A DNA stretch of 64,000 bases from Tillus elongatus (GCA_964006375.1 OZ023270.1:72444082-72508081); one strand, 5' to 3'. Positions 11,252-23,867 are shown, counted from the stretch's first letter. The notes: generated by a model from the letters alone, not told the origin. Numbers and translations are program-made.

Positions 11252-12960
11252 TACTGTGAAACAACTTATAAAATAAGGTACACTGATATTGGTTATGGAG
11301 GCTTCTTCTTGAACATTTTCCTGATCTTGCTTGTCAGGATCAGTAGCTCCCAACTCAATGAATGCTAAAGTCTTTGGAGTCTGTTATACAAAGAAATCCT
11401 TTGAACCAAAGCCGAAGACATCTGGATCTTGTCCACACCAACACCATTTAAGTGATTCACCTCAATTTGCCTCTCAGCACAACAATCAAATAACGTTCGA
11501 AACGCAGTCTCTGATTAAATTTATGGACGTGTCTATTTTTTGACATCAGCTTACCATTCGTAAAATATGGGACCGAGGTAAATAAAACATTAGTATGTGA
11601 GAAATTTTTTAACTTGTTGCATAATATGCAAAACAATGGTGTCTTATTGAAGAAAATGGCGTCAGTCATCGATCGCTGGAGAGATGTCTGCATACAGTGA
11701 GTGGAAAAATTATGGAATAAATTCATTAAAATTTGTGCGATTTACGTTTTAGGGAAATGTAAACTCTAGTTTTCAAAAACACATATTTTGGCTTAAAATT
11801 TACGCTTTTCCCACTCCTGCTTTTCAAATATGACATCGTCGACGGTTTTTTAAATGACAATGAAGATGGCAAATGGCAAGATGGCCTCTAGACGAAAATG
11901 AAAATTAATGTCAAAATTAATGGTCTGATCAATGTTGTATAATGTTGTATTCTAACATAATTAATTAAAAATAATAATCTGACGTGAACAGTGTGTAATT
12001 GCAAACATAGATCCAGAGTACAGAAGCAACTAAAACATGGTGTCGGGTTAACTAAAACCCAGTAAAGAAACAAGTTTTAAAGCATCTCCTGTAGGAACCT
12101 GGCGATGGGTTCGTCAATTTTGCTTGAGACTGGATCATTTTACAAATTAGGTATTTTGTGAATTGTGTTATTTTCAATAGTACCTAAGCCATGCAATATA
12201 AACCACCACCACCGTTTTATGTAGATGGACTGGAAAAGTACAAGAATACTGCAAATCTATAAAATTGTCTAAGCAACATCTCGGACTTTTTACTCCTGTA
12301 GAAGAAGTTAATGCTATGAGAAGTATCAATAGTAAAGAAAATGTGGACCTGAACATTTGGTGGGAAGATGAATGTACAATAAAACTTGCAATTTATCAGA
12401 TACGGAATCACTTTGCCAAAGTATGCCTTTACAACCAGAATATTCAAGCTGTTGTTGACATGGGCAGGGTCAAAAGATCTGATCGATGACTTTCAGTTGT
12501 AGTTTTGTGTAAGTGGAAGGGAGTGTGATTTTGTGGCATGTTCTGTCCAATTTAGTTGTATTCTATAAAGGTGTAAGTACTATTGTGTAATGCAATTCCT
12601 TTAACGCCACACTGAAAGCCTGTAGGAACAATAGTCTAGCCAAAATTCAAATTACTTCAGTGGGGTAACCACGATTATTAATTTCGGAAACTTTGTATTT
12701 GGCTATTAAATTTTCTGGCAACTCCAAGAACTCTATAGTTATTTATTTGATTTTTATGTTATTGAAATTTTAATTGTTTTATTAATATTTTATTCAGACA
12801 TTTCTTTGTATTTGTTATAAGTACATACTTAATCTGAATAAATGTGCAATACTCGAATTGTTGACTTATTACGTATTTGAACTTGAGTGTACAGGTGTGT
12901 GTAGCCACTGGAACAATATGGTAATGTACACAAGGGTGAAAATACATCTAGCTTTACATA
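11252..12960. other. Unassigned sequence
   Basis: AT-rich sequence between two retrotransposons. Short open frames occur at 11331-11543 and 12265-12489 (the latter containing VEEVNAMRSINSKEN and WWEDECTIKLAIYQIRNHF). Neither has recognisable domains, splice sites or repeats. They could be decayed element pieces or exon debris. No RNA gene seen. Confidence 0.5.
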
Positions 12961-13006
12961 CGTTGTCCCTCTCCTACATCCGTCAGTGTTTGACTTGAGG
13001 CGGTAT

Positions 13007-13490
13007 CATGAAGTCCCGCACCCGAGCAGCATCCAAGCGGGGTCCATACCCCGTTTCGAAGCTCACAGAGAAGGCCTCAATCTCGGGTTGTAATCCACCC
13101 CTAGAGATCTCAGTTCTTCTCCGGGTTCGTCTAGACCAGACACCCACCAGTGCTAGACTCAAGTCTACAATCCCACCGAGCATCACCCAAGCGACGCCGC
13201 TTGTCCGTTTCTAAGCACATAGTGGGGGCCTCAAAATCCGGGTGTGTACTGTATACCATTTCCCAGAGATGTCAACCCCATCCGGGTTCGTTTGGACACC
13301 CGACACCGCTTAACACAAGTATCATTTGGAACCACGCTCCCGAGTAGCAACCAAGCGATGTCAATTGTCTATTTCGAAGCCAACAGTGGCGGCCTCAAAA
13401 TCTGGGTCTATTTCACTCCCTGGAGATATCCGCCTCCCTTCAGGCTTCTCTGGACTAGACCCCCTCAAATATTTGACTCCAATTAGTCGG
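13007..13490. repeat. Degenerate tandem repeat, three units of about 160 bp
   Basis: Units begin near 13015, 13172 and 13333 with ccgagcagcatccaagcgg and its variants. Each continues with cgtttcgaagc, cagtggcggcctcaaaat and then ccgggttcgtctgga. The sequence is GC-richer than its surroundings and sits immediately upstream of NL-D coding sequence, so it may be repeated leader DNA of that element. Confidence 0.75.
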
Positions 13491-13559
13491 CTCTTACGTC
13501 AGGCAGGAGTTACCTTGGGCCTATTCTTTCAGTTCGTCCCCTGCGGAGGTGACAATTCC

Positions 13560-15045
13560 TAGTAACACCCTCGGCGTGACGGGCGGCTGCCTTTCGCCCC
13601 ATCTATGGTGTCTGGTCATGGACGGCCTCTTGGAGCGGCTCTCCGAGAACGGCTTCTACGCCCAGGTGTACATGATAGGCTGGTCTTAGTCACCGGCAAA
13701 TTTCTCGGCGTCGTCTGTGAGTGCATGCAAACTGCCTGTAACATAATCGAAAGGTGGTGTGGTGAGCTGGGAATCTCCGTAAACCCGGCGAAGACGGAGA
13801 TGATCCTATTTACCAAGAAGATGAAGGTAGAGGGGTTTAGGGCGCCCGTGATGTTTGAAAAACCTTAGGTTTAGGGCGAGAGGTCAAATGTCTAGGGGTG
13901 ATCCTGGACTCCAGACTAACATGGGGGTCGCAAATAGAACGGGTTGTAAGGAAGGGAGTAGCGACCCTCTGGCAGCTGCGTCGAGTGATAGGGAGGACCT
14001 GGGGAGTTAATCCTCGGATCCTTCACTGGATCTACACTGCGATAGTCAGGCCGAGAATCTTCTATGGGGCGTTGGTGTGGTGATGCGATGTGAACCAAAC
14101 TACCAGCAGGAAGCTGGCCAAACTGCAAAGGCTGGCAATCCTGGGTATCACAGGCACTATGAGGACGACACCCTCAGCCGCGCTAGAGGTCCTGTTGATG
14201 CTGCCACCGCTTCCCATCTGTGTCAGGAGGGAGGCGATGGCGTCGCATCTCAGAATGCGAGACGCAGGAAACTGGTGCGGAGAAGGAGCAGTAATAGGGC
14301 ATGAAAGAGTCGCCAAGGAGGTGGAAAAGGAAATTCTGATTTCCGCCATAAAGGTGAGGGATGCCGAGGATGATATTAGGTTGACTAGGCCATACACCCT
14401 CAGGATCCCCAGTAGGGATCAGTGGAGGGAAAATGAGGTTGAATTCCAGCCCGCAAGCCTGGTCTGTTTCACCGACGGATCGCGGCTGGAGGACCAACAA
14501 TCCCCCGGGGCAGGAATATACTTCGAGGGCCTGGGGGTGCGCGAGAGCTATGCTCTTGGCGCATATACCACGGCATTCGAAACAGAGGTCTACGCTATCC
14601 TGTCTGTGGCCAATAGACAGGATGTGAAGAGGAGTCCCGAGAAATGTGTGTACATCTGCTCGGATAGCCAGGCAGTCCTCCCGGCACTCTGCGCGGCCAG
14701 AATCAGGTCTACACTCGTTCAGAGGTGCGCTGACGCTCTCCAAGGACTAGCCAGGACAAAGGAGGTACAACTAGTATGGGTTCCGGGACATTGTGTCGTA
14801 GCGGGGAATGAGGTGGCGAATAATCTCGCAAGGCTCGGTTCCCGGCGGCCGTTCTGTGGCCCGGAGCCGGCGATAGGTATAAATAGGAAGACGGTATCTG
14901 TCGCCTTAGACAGGTGGACCAAGGAAGCAATGAAGCAAAATATAACTGCCGCAGTTTACGTAAGTATCGCGAAAATTTCGCCCGCATCATACAAATGAAC
15001 ACAATTGCCCCCGGGGACACGTAGTCAACGTGTTAAAGTAATTCA
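13560..15045 (+). mobile_element. Non-LTR retrotransposon NL-D (RT C-terminus, RNase H)
   Basis: A decayed palm motif B (VTGGCLSPHLWCLVMDGLL) lies near 13575-13640. LVLVTGKFLG follows, then the thumb with WCGELGISVNPAKTEM and VKCLGVILDSRLTWG, and after stops the RNase H domain with VCFTDGS, FETEVYAIL, CSDSQAVL and WVPGHCVVAGNEVANNLA. The last catalytic Asp of the usual GNExAD motif reads Asn. GPEPAIGI follows, and the frame ends near 14998. The 5' end and the Cys-His tail are missing, and a gypsy relic begins at about 15050. LOA/R1-like group. Confidence 0.85.
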
Positions 15046-15049
15046 TTAT

Positions 15050-18000
15050 GCAGCCCTATCGGATAAATCTTTGCGGAAATAGCTAAAAGTTTATCTAGAA
15101 AATATCCCGATGTTTTTAACAATGAATTAGGTTTATTTACATATGGAAAAATCAAATTATTTTAAAACTTGATGCGATACCTGTGTATTGAAAGCCTAGG
15201 TCTTTACCATTTGCTTTGAGAGATAAGGTGCAGAAAGAGTTAAATAGACTGGTCAATGTAAGTATTTTGACTCTTGTTGAACTTAGGGATTGGGCAACTC
15301 CAATAATGCCCGTCATGAAACGAAATCGTGAGATCCGGATTTGTGGAGATTTTAAGGTAACAGTAAACCCGAAATTAAATATAACTAAATATCCATTGCC
15401 TAAAATTGATCATATAATAGTATCATTACAAAACTGTTAGTATTCTTCAAAAATTGACTTGTCTCAAGCCTATGCTCAATTTGAACTTGAGGAAGAATCT
15501 AAAAATATTGTTACTATAAATACTCATAGGGGTTTTTATTTATATAAATAGATTGCCGTACGGAATTGCATCCAGTCCAGAAATGTTTCAAAAATTATTA
15601 GACAATTTATTAGCTAACATCGCTGGTGTTCAGTGTTCTTTGATGACATACTTATAGCTTCAACAGGGAAAGAGTAACATGTTAAAAACTTGAAGCGAGT
15701 TATTGAAATTTTAAATAAATATGGGTTGAAAATTCAATTAAACAAATGCACGTTATTTTCAGGAACATGTTGATTATTTAGGTTTTAGGGTCGATGCTTT
15801 TGGACTCCACACATCTCCAGAAAAAGTCGAAGCAATTTCTAACATGAAAACTCCGACTAATTCAACTGAATTAAAAGCATTTCTAGGTCTTGTCAACTAT
15901 TATGATAGATTTTTGCCTGACTTAGCAACTAAATTAAATCCACTCTATAAACTATTAAGAAATAATATAAATTTTAAATGGGAAAAAGAACAAGTCACTA
16001 TCAACACAGAATTAATGTATCCTAAAATTCTAATGCATTATAACTCTGACTTACCTTTAATTTTTGCCTGTGTTGCAAGTGCATATGGCATATCGGCAGT
16101 GACATCACACCAGCTGAAAAATAATGAAACTAGACCTATAGCTTACACCTTCCGCACATTGTCTGCATCAGAAAAGACATATTCTCAAGTAGATAAGGAA
16201 ACACTAGCTATAGTTTTTGGCTTAAAGAAATTTCACCAATTTTTATTTGGGAGAAATTTTACTGTTGTAACTGACGCCAATCCTTTGATAAGTATTTTTG
16301 GAAACAAAAAGGGCGTTCCAATATATGATGGAGTATAATTTTACCCTCATATCAATATAATATAAGATTCATAAAGTCGGACAAAAATATTACAGCTGAT
16401 GCATTATCACGATTACCAGTAAATTCAACAGTACAAAATGAAAAAGACAATTCACATATTTGCTACATTCAAGAATTGATTGTAAAGAAATTGCTTATGA
16501 AACAAACAAAAAAGATCCCATTTTAAATAGAATGATAGGTTATTGGCTGGCCACAAAGAAGTAAAATCTCAGACAATTTGATAACTTTTTTTAATAAAAA
16601 AGCTTCATGTAGAATTTGGTTATTTATTGTGGGGTTATAGGGTTGTAATTCCTGAAAATCTGAGAAAGTCAATGCTTGACGAACTTCATTTGAGTCACCT
16701 TGGTATTAGTAGGTGCAAATCCTTGACACGTTCATATATATGGTGGCCAAATGTGGACAAGGATATTGAAATAATGTGTCTTAATTGGGAAATATGTAAG
16801 TCCTTACGAACTAATACTGTGAAAACAACATTATCTCCTTGGCATGTAACGTCAAAACCCTGGGCTAGGTTGCCTATCGATTACCTAGGTGTTATTTGGC
16901 AATAAATATTTAGTTGTTACAGATTCCCATAAGAAATGGTTAGAAGTCACTAAAATGAAGTCTACAACCGCAGAAAGAGTAATTTATCATTTAAGAAAAC
17001 TCTTCTCTCAGCTTGGTTTTCCAGATCAGATCGTGTCTCGGATAATGAGCAGCCCTTTTCTTCTGAAGAATTTTTTTCGTATTTGCGATCTAATGGTATT
17101 AGGCAAACGTTTTCCCTAGATTATCGTCTTCAAAGTAATGGTTGTTGTGAAAATTCGGTCAAAAATACTGTTAAAAAAGTTCACATGGAAAAACAAAATT
17201 TCAATCAAGCTTTATATCGCTTTTTATTTGATTATCGTAATTCGGAGCAGTCTACTACAGGTACCATGTCCTGCAGAATTAAAGTTTGGTAGGCAATTAA
17301 AAGGTAGATTATATTTAATTATGCCTAAAGGGGAAGAAAGAGTCTTAGAAAAGCAAAAAAAAACAAATTAGACATTTTAAGGGCAAAGGTATAAGTCTGC
17401 ATGTGTGAGACGAGGTATTATTTAAGAAATATTCCGAACCTAGTAATTTTACCTGGAAATCTGGTGAAATTATCCAATAACATGGTTCAGTTGTTTTTGA
17501 TGTAAGAGATGAATCAGGTAACAATATAAGGTGAAATTCAAATCAATTAATCACCTGCAAATATCCTAAAAACCGCCATTCTTTGTCTGGTTCAATCTCA
17601 GATGTACTGAGTAATAAAAATGTCAATAAGAAGCAATCATGTATCCCAGGAAATTTGCCTGGCAATACAAATTTAAATGATGAGATAAATTCACCAGAAA
17701 TTAATAACATAAATAATGAAATAAAAGATATATCATCTGCTCCTGACATCGCTAGCAATCATAAAAATATACCATTTATAATTTCGCATATAAATTGTGT
17801 TGATAAACCTCATAATTTGCGCCCTAGAAATAAATGATAAATAATATTAAGAGCCATATTATATTGTACATAATTTTAATTCGTTTTAGTGGAAATATAT
17901 TGTAATAATTTATGTATATAAATCATATGTAAATAATGTAAAATGAAAATTGTAGATAGTGTTAATATATTTATTTCTGAATGAAAATTTTAAATCATAT

Positions 18001-18185
18001 TAGTACTCAAAATTTACAATGAGAATGTGATATATTGTATTAGAGTATATTTCTTTCATTATATATTCATTTTCCCAGTATCATGATGATAAGAACTCAT
18101 GGAATATTAATATAGAATAAAGCAGTTAGGTTTCAGCCTTCTTTAAATTTTCACCTTATATATCTGCGAGTCCGTTTGTTAATAA
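15050..18185 (+). mobile_element. Ty3/gypsy LTR retrotransposon relic (pol)
   Basis: Pol domains in order: RT at 15216-15660 (DWATPIMPV, ICGDFKVTVNP, YPLPKID, then a frame change to the FDDIL region near 15637); RNase H at 15844-16340 (LKAFLGLVNYYDRF, RPIAYTFRTLSASEKTYSQV, DKETLAIVFGLKKFHQFLFG); the integrase zinc-binding domain at 16627-16800 (HLGISRCKSLTRSYIWWPN); the integrase core from 16905 (VVTDSHKKWLEV); and a C-terminal tail ending LRPRNK near 17835. Many frameshifts and stops. Gag and the 5' LTR are absent. AT-rich sequence at 17840-18185 with an aataaa at about 18116 may be a 3' LTR, but no second LTR is available for comparison. Confidence 0.85.
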
Positions 18186-18189
18186 AACA

Positions 18190-19060
18190 GGTTTCAAACG
18201 AAAACCCTCCGCAATCTGTTTCGGTTTTATGGTGAACAAATTGACATTCCAAAAAGTACAGTACACTGTGTATTAAAACAAAGTCATTACCATCCATACA
18301 AACCTACAATCGTACAAGGCTTAAATGTTGACGATTACCCTAAGCGACTTCAATTCTGCAGATGGTATCAAGGACAATGTCAACAAGATGAAAATTTTCA
18401 TTTGAAAATAATATGGACTGATGAATCCAAATTTACAAATTGTGGTGTGTATAATCGCCATAACGGGCATTATTGGGCAAATACCCATCTAAAGGAAGAA
18501 AGACGATTGCAAGACAGATTTGGTATTAATGTTTGGTGCGGCTTATTAGGTAAAAAACTTATTTTTATTTGTAGATTAGACAGCTAATTTTTAAAAAATT
18601 CAGGTAACTTCATTGTTGGTCCGTTCTTTTTTGAAAATAATTTAATTGGGGAAAGGTACCTTAATCTATTGAGAAATGATATCTTACCAACAATTAGAAG
18701 ATTTCGTGATAATTTAGACGATATTTGGTACCAACAAGACGGTTGTCCAGCTCACATTGCTAGGATCGTCAAAGAATTTTTGTACCAAAATTTTAATAAT
18801 CATGTCATTTGTAATAATGGGCCGGTTCATTGGTGTGCTCAAAGTCCTGATATAACACCCATGGATTTTTATTTTTGGGGTACTCTGAAGAATGATGTGT
18901 ATAAATTCGATCAACCACAAAATATCAATGAATTAAGAAACAGAATCACGGAAGCTATAAATCAACCGAAACACCCTCACCAGAGTTTGCAGGCATGTTT
19001 CAAAAAGGTGTATAAAGTGCATTGAACAAAACGGTGGCCATATTGAACAATTGCTATTTA
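18190..19060 (+). mobile_element. Mariner-like transposase, DD41D spacing, decayed
   Basis: In order: VLKQSHYHPYKPTIVQGL, IIWTDESKF (first catalytic Asp), YNRHNGHYWA, INVWCGLLG. A short interruption with a stop near 18587 follows, then GPFFFENNLIGERYL, WYQQDGCPAH (second Asp) and QSPDITPMDFYFWGTLKNDVY. I count 41 residues between the Asp of QQDG and the Asp of ITPMD, which is the DD41D signature. The N-terminal HTH is missing or frameshifted, so the element is inactive. Confidence 0.85.
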
Positions 19061-19923
<863 letters not shown>

Positions 19924-20007
19924 TTTGGAATGTTGCACTACACTGTAATCACTTTTAATATACACTTTATTTGTTTGCTGTACTTTTTGTAATTTTTTAT
20001 TGGTTTA

Positions 20008-20050
20008 CATGGACTGCAGTTTCGAACCGTCCTGGTTCATCATCAGCATG
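20008..20050 (-). ncRNA. Hammerhead ribozyme motif
   Basis: Read on the - strand from 20050: catg, then CTGATGA (20046-20040), a 5-bp stem II (gaacc/ggttc), GAAAC, a minimal stem III with tgca loop, GTC, then catg (20011-20008), which pairs with the first catg as stem I. All conserved core blocks (CUGAUGA, GAAA, GUC cleavage triplet) are present. Very short stem III is typical of hammerheads in Penelope-like elements and related retroelements. No protein-coding sequence was recognised next to it. One extra base follows CTGATGA compared with the textbook form. Confidence 0.75.
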
Positions 20051-20054
20051 CTAC

Positions 20055-20059
<5 letters not shown>

Positions 20060-20121
<62 letters not shown>
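20060..20121. repeat. (TA)n microsatellite
   Basis: 62 bp of TA on the right side of the hammerhead segment, so that a 138-bp unique piece lies between two TA tracts. Confidence 0.98.
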
Positions 20122-20125
<4 letters not shown>

Positions 20126-20215
20126 TTTTACTGACCATGGAAATGGGTTCCAGGGGCCCTAATACGCACTCATTTGCAGGAATTTTTCGAAAGTCTCACC
20201 GTCGATAAATTTCTA

Positions 20216-20247
20216 TTAGTGAATTTTCTTGATGAAAATTCACTAAA
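20216..20247 (+). mobile_element. HINE-like 5' hairpin end
   Basis: agtgaattttc and gaaaattcact separated by ttgat, the 5' terminal hairpin of the family. No TA tract or 3' end follows. The rest of 20248-20968 shows no recognisable feature. Confidence 0.5.
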
Positions 20248-20968
20248 AGATTTGTACTGTATTAAAAGATAATTAATAAGGTTATTTCTGAAACAGATTG
20301 ACAGTTTTACACCAAATTCAATAAACTTCAAATTTTTACATACCTACTAAATTGAATTTCTTTCTGCTCCCATTTATTCTAAGTCTTCAACCACTGGCTG
20401 TAATTGTCAAAAATCTCTACTTTTCCATAATTTCTAACTACTATTCTCTTAAAGCAATCCATACAGCGACAGCTTGTCCATAAGTGCTGTGGTGCTGCAG
20501 AACAACCAAAAAATTTCCTAATTGGATGAAAGATGAATTAAAATCCTAATTTGTCAGGAAATAGATACGTTGTTGTTTAAAAGCTCGCGGTTCTCTGGCG
20601 TTCAAGATTTAAGCAGGTGATCAAACACCAGACGCCAGTCCCAGTTAGTCAATTGTATATTGAAATAATGCAAGTCTCCTAGGCCAGTCACAGAAATCGC
20701 TGTCTACTAACATCGTTGTTCTGGCAGTTGTAATCGAGCCGTTCGGTGGGCACCGCTGTCCACCACTTCGGAACCGCCGAATGTACGCTAGAAAGGAGCT
20801 GCATATTTCGCAGCGGTTTGCGTTTAATTTTGCACGAGAATGCAACTGTGTCTGTATAGTGTATATTATATGCATATTATCATATTATTCGTAGGACTTT
20901 TCTGTTTGTGATTCGTGTTGTAATGGATGTAATGTTTGACTTAGGTAAGACTAAGTTTTGTTTGTTTT

Positions 20969-21685
20969 TGAAGATATATGCAGATAGCCAAGCTGCAATA
21001 AAAGCTCTTGGTTCCTACCGGTGTAATTCAAAAACGGTATGGAGTTGTAACTCTGCCCTTAATGAACTGGGCGGCTGTAATGAGGTGTCGCTGGTCTGGA
21101 TACCGGGTCACTCGAACCATGATGGCAATGTTGCGGCCGACGCGCTTGCCAGGAGTGGTGCCCAGAGAGACTTTGTCGGACCAGAACCGGTGCTGGGGGT
21201 AACATCTTGCACAGCAAAACGCACCTTAAAGACCTGTACAGAAAGAATGACAATCCAATATTGGCAAAATCTTCCAGGATTAGCTCACTATAAGGCCTTC
21301 ATAAATGGCCTGTCTGAGTCAAGGGCTAAAAAACTTCTAGAGTTAAACAGACAACTGAGTACTCTAGTCGGCCTGTATACAGGACACTGTCGCTTGCGGC
21401 ACCACATGCACCGTATTGGGATCGGTCAGGAGACCGAGTGCCGGCTGTATATGGAGAGTGACGAGACAGCAGAGCACGTGCTGTGTTCCTGTCCGGCAGC
21501 GGACAGGACTAGATACCTGCAAGATAAAGCTTGCTCCGCAGGATCTGGATCAACTTTCGCCCACGAAGATTATCGACTTCTGCAGGAGACTGGCTTTGTT
21601 GGGCGAAATATAAACTATTAGGCGTGAGCCACAATAGACCGTATGGCCCACTCACAAACAAACCTAACCTAACCTATGTTTTGTA
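20969..21685 (+). mobile_element. Non-LTR retrotransposon NL-C copy 1 (RNase H, 3' end)
   Basis: Starts inside RNase H (YADSQAAIKAL), with VSLVWIPGHSNHDGNVAADA for the histidine/final aspartate block, then GPEPVLGVTSCTAKRTLKTC, LNRQLSTLVGLYTGHCRLRH and the Cys-His tail. In that tail the second Cys is Tyr (ECRLYMES), so the knuckle is broken. The 3' UTR runs into caaacctaacctaacctatg. The same family occupies 56073-59262 on the other strand. It is strongly 5'-truncated; the open frame upstream of 20969 is flanking DNA. Confidence 0.85.
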
Positions 21686-22640
21686 AACTTAGTTACTAGG
21701 AGCAATTAGCACGACAATTTAACGTAGCTATACAGGCTGTTCCTTAATGGTATGCGAATGTTTAAGGGAGTGAATATACATGAAAAATGAATGATAGTTT
21801 GCTTCATAAACAATGGTCCAAAAATTTTCCGTTAGGAAAGTACAGGGTGTTAAAGTTTTAGGGATGGAAATTAATTAATATTTTCAAAGCTGCTTCAGAT
21901 ATTTTAGTGATATGTAGTACGGAGAGACAGCTAATAAATATGCATTTTTTCAATAAACATAATTTTCAGCTTTTACAGTGACGTGCGTACGGGCACTGAC
22001 TTCGGTAATTTTGGTAAAATGGTACGCCAATCGCCAATTATTTTTTCCAACTAAAAATTATTTTTGAATTCCTCGTTCAATTTGAAACATAACACCTCTC
22101 TTGACTTGTTTTACTGCGATGTTCTGTTTTTGAGTAAAAAAAATAAAAACTTATATTTTCCGAGAAAATCAATGTAGGTAATTATTGTGCCATAAAATTA
22201 TCAGTTTTCTTAAATCAGCATTTTATTTATCCTTACATTTTTTCATGCATCACACGGAAAAATCTTAGGCACCAGCCGCCACTGAATCCATATTTCAGCA
22301 AAATGTTATAAAATTTAGTAATCTCAGACAAATATCCTTACAGATATTTCATTTAATTGAAGAGAAGTGACTCTAAATCAGTATTCAATAAAAATTCTAA
22401 TAATTATATTACGTTCTAGTTTGTAACCTAATTTAGAATCAAATCAGTAGAAATGGCAACGCTGTAAGGCATCACACATTCATCTCTGTAAACTACATTC
22501 AAGATTTACAAAATAGCAAATGTTGTTTCAATATAATGACATACAATTGTTAGCAGGCAACACCGCATCTTCCTTAACATGCAGCTGGTAAGGTTTCCCA
22601 AGGTTACTGGTCCTGATGGTGGGAGGCGACAGGAGCAGTG
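21686..22640. other. Unassigned AT-rich sequence
   Basis: Contains tacaggctgttccttaatgg and, near 21841, tacagggtgttaaag, which look like ends of small non-autonomous DNA elements. I could not pair them into a delimited element. Confidence 0.35.
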
Positions 22641-22647
22641 ACAAGAG

Positions 22648-22972
22648 TAATTTTCGTTGCGAATTGCCCATGATAAATACAACTGTAGATGTTAATAGCA
22701 AATGGTATCCAATATATTGTTTCGAAAAGTCGATATGCTTCATGGTAATGAAGCAATTTCTACTGACAACTCTGGATGATAAGCCCAAGCGAAGGGAGAC
22801 CCATTTTGAGCCATTTTCTCGGTTATGTTTATCATCGACAGTTGTCAGTAGAAATTGCTTCATTACCATGAAACATTTCGACATTTCGAAACAATATATT
22901 GGATACCGTCTGCTATTAGCATATAGAGTTGTATTTATCATCGGCATTTTGCAACGGAAATTGCTTCATTGA
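22648..22972. mobile_element. Palindromic foldback element (MITE-like)
   Basis: The left arm (about 22650-22785) and right arm (about 22830-22970) are reverse complements over more than 120 bp. Shared blocks include catgataaatacaactgta, ggtatccaatatattgtttc, catggtaatgaagcaatttc and then tactgacaact. The non-palindromic centre is only about 45 bp. There is no conserved coding frame. Target duplications could not be identified with confidence. Confidence 0.8.
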
Positions 22973-23129
22973 CTTTACTAAAGTGTGATTCATTCACTTC
23001 ACTGTCCGGGAAATTTGGGTCTTTAACAGGCCCAACATCGCATGGGCACGGGACCGACGGCTTTGCGCCACCTGGGAAGGGCAGAACGTGCAGATGACTT
23101 TGTTCTATCAAAATGGCACAACCTCTGTT

Positions 23130-23245
23130 GATGTTACTGATGTACTTAATAAAAAGGGAGGAGAGGGGAAATCTGGGATTGAACCCAGTACCCTTGGGTC
23201 CAGAGGCCCACGTTTTTTCCCCTGGACCACCATAGCTGAAAAATA
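23130..23245 (-). mobile_element. Possible tRNA-derived SINE head
   Basis: Read on the - strand, ggttcaatccc within a 5-bp stem (ctggg/cccag) fits a tRNA B box and T arm. Upstream, ctatggtggtccagggg could be a degenerate A box. The anticodon arm does not fold convincingly and there is no clear A-rich tail, so a chance tRNA-like motif is possible. The interval 23246-23529 shows nothing further. Confidence 0.35.
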
Positions 23246-23529
23246 TCTTTTTACATTTCCGTTTTCCTACTGATTTCCGCAAAATATGTCTAATATCGAT
23301 TTATGTAGATGACACGATAATATAATTTATTTACATTATAAAAACATTTGTTCACCCCTTGATTTCCTTCTATATTTAAAGTGACCCTTGCTAATACTCA
23401 TCTGGCAACAGTGCACATCGTCCAGCGTCCACTTCACGTTCCGATTTTACCCGAATTGTTTGTTTACTAGAGAGGTGTCTACAACACAGGATTACCAAAC
23501 CTTTTTATTAGACTTTTCCCTATTTTCTT

Positions 23530-23864
23530 ACACAATACACCTATAAGGCTTTTCTTCAGTGTATTCTGTTCTTGTGTTGTATTAACTGAGACCTTCTGAC
23601 AGCAAAATAATCACACTAGGCACATTTAAAAGGTCTTTCTCCAGTATGTTTCACCATAATATGTCTTGATAAATAATTCTTAAGAGCAGCACTAAAGTCA
23701 CATTTATTGCATTTATAAAGTCTTTCTTTAATATGTTTTGCAGTTATGTGTCTTATTAACTGAGACTTGCTAACAGTACCATAATCACACTGGCCACATT
23801 TAAATGGTCGCTTTTTACTATGCTTTGCATGGGCGTGGGGTGACATTTTAAATAAGAAAAGCAA
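23530..23864 (-). pseudogene. C2H2 zinc-finger fragment, paralogue of the gene at 26554-27825
   Basis: Two complete fingers (FKCGQCDYGTVSKSQLIRH and YKCNKCDFSAALKNYLSRH) with TGERPFKC-type linkers, then a third that is broken by TAG at about 23616-23618 inside its CxxC (KCA-stop-CDY). Finger residues continue after the stop (FAVRRSQLIQH). It most resembles fingers 6-8 of the nearby intact gene. It begins abruptly next to the 3' end of a hAT relic. Confidence 0.8.
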
Positions 23865-23867
23865 TTT

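Noticed and set aside
20908..20968. N-terminus of the NL-C copy 1 frame
   Set aside because: Similarity to other RNase H copies begins at about 20969; the upstream residues are flanking DNA.
22616..22972. Overlapping open frames on both strands of the palindrome
   Set aside because: The two frames are alike only because the DNA is palindromic. No protein family resemblance.
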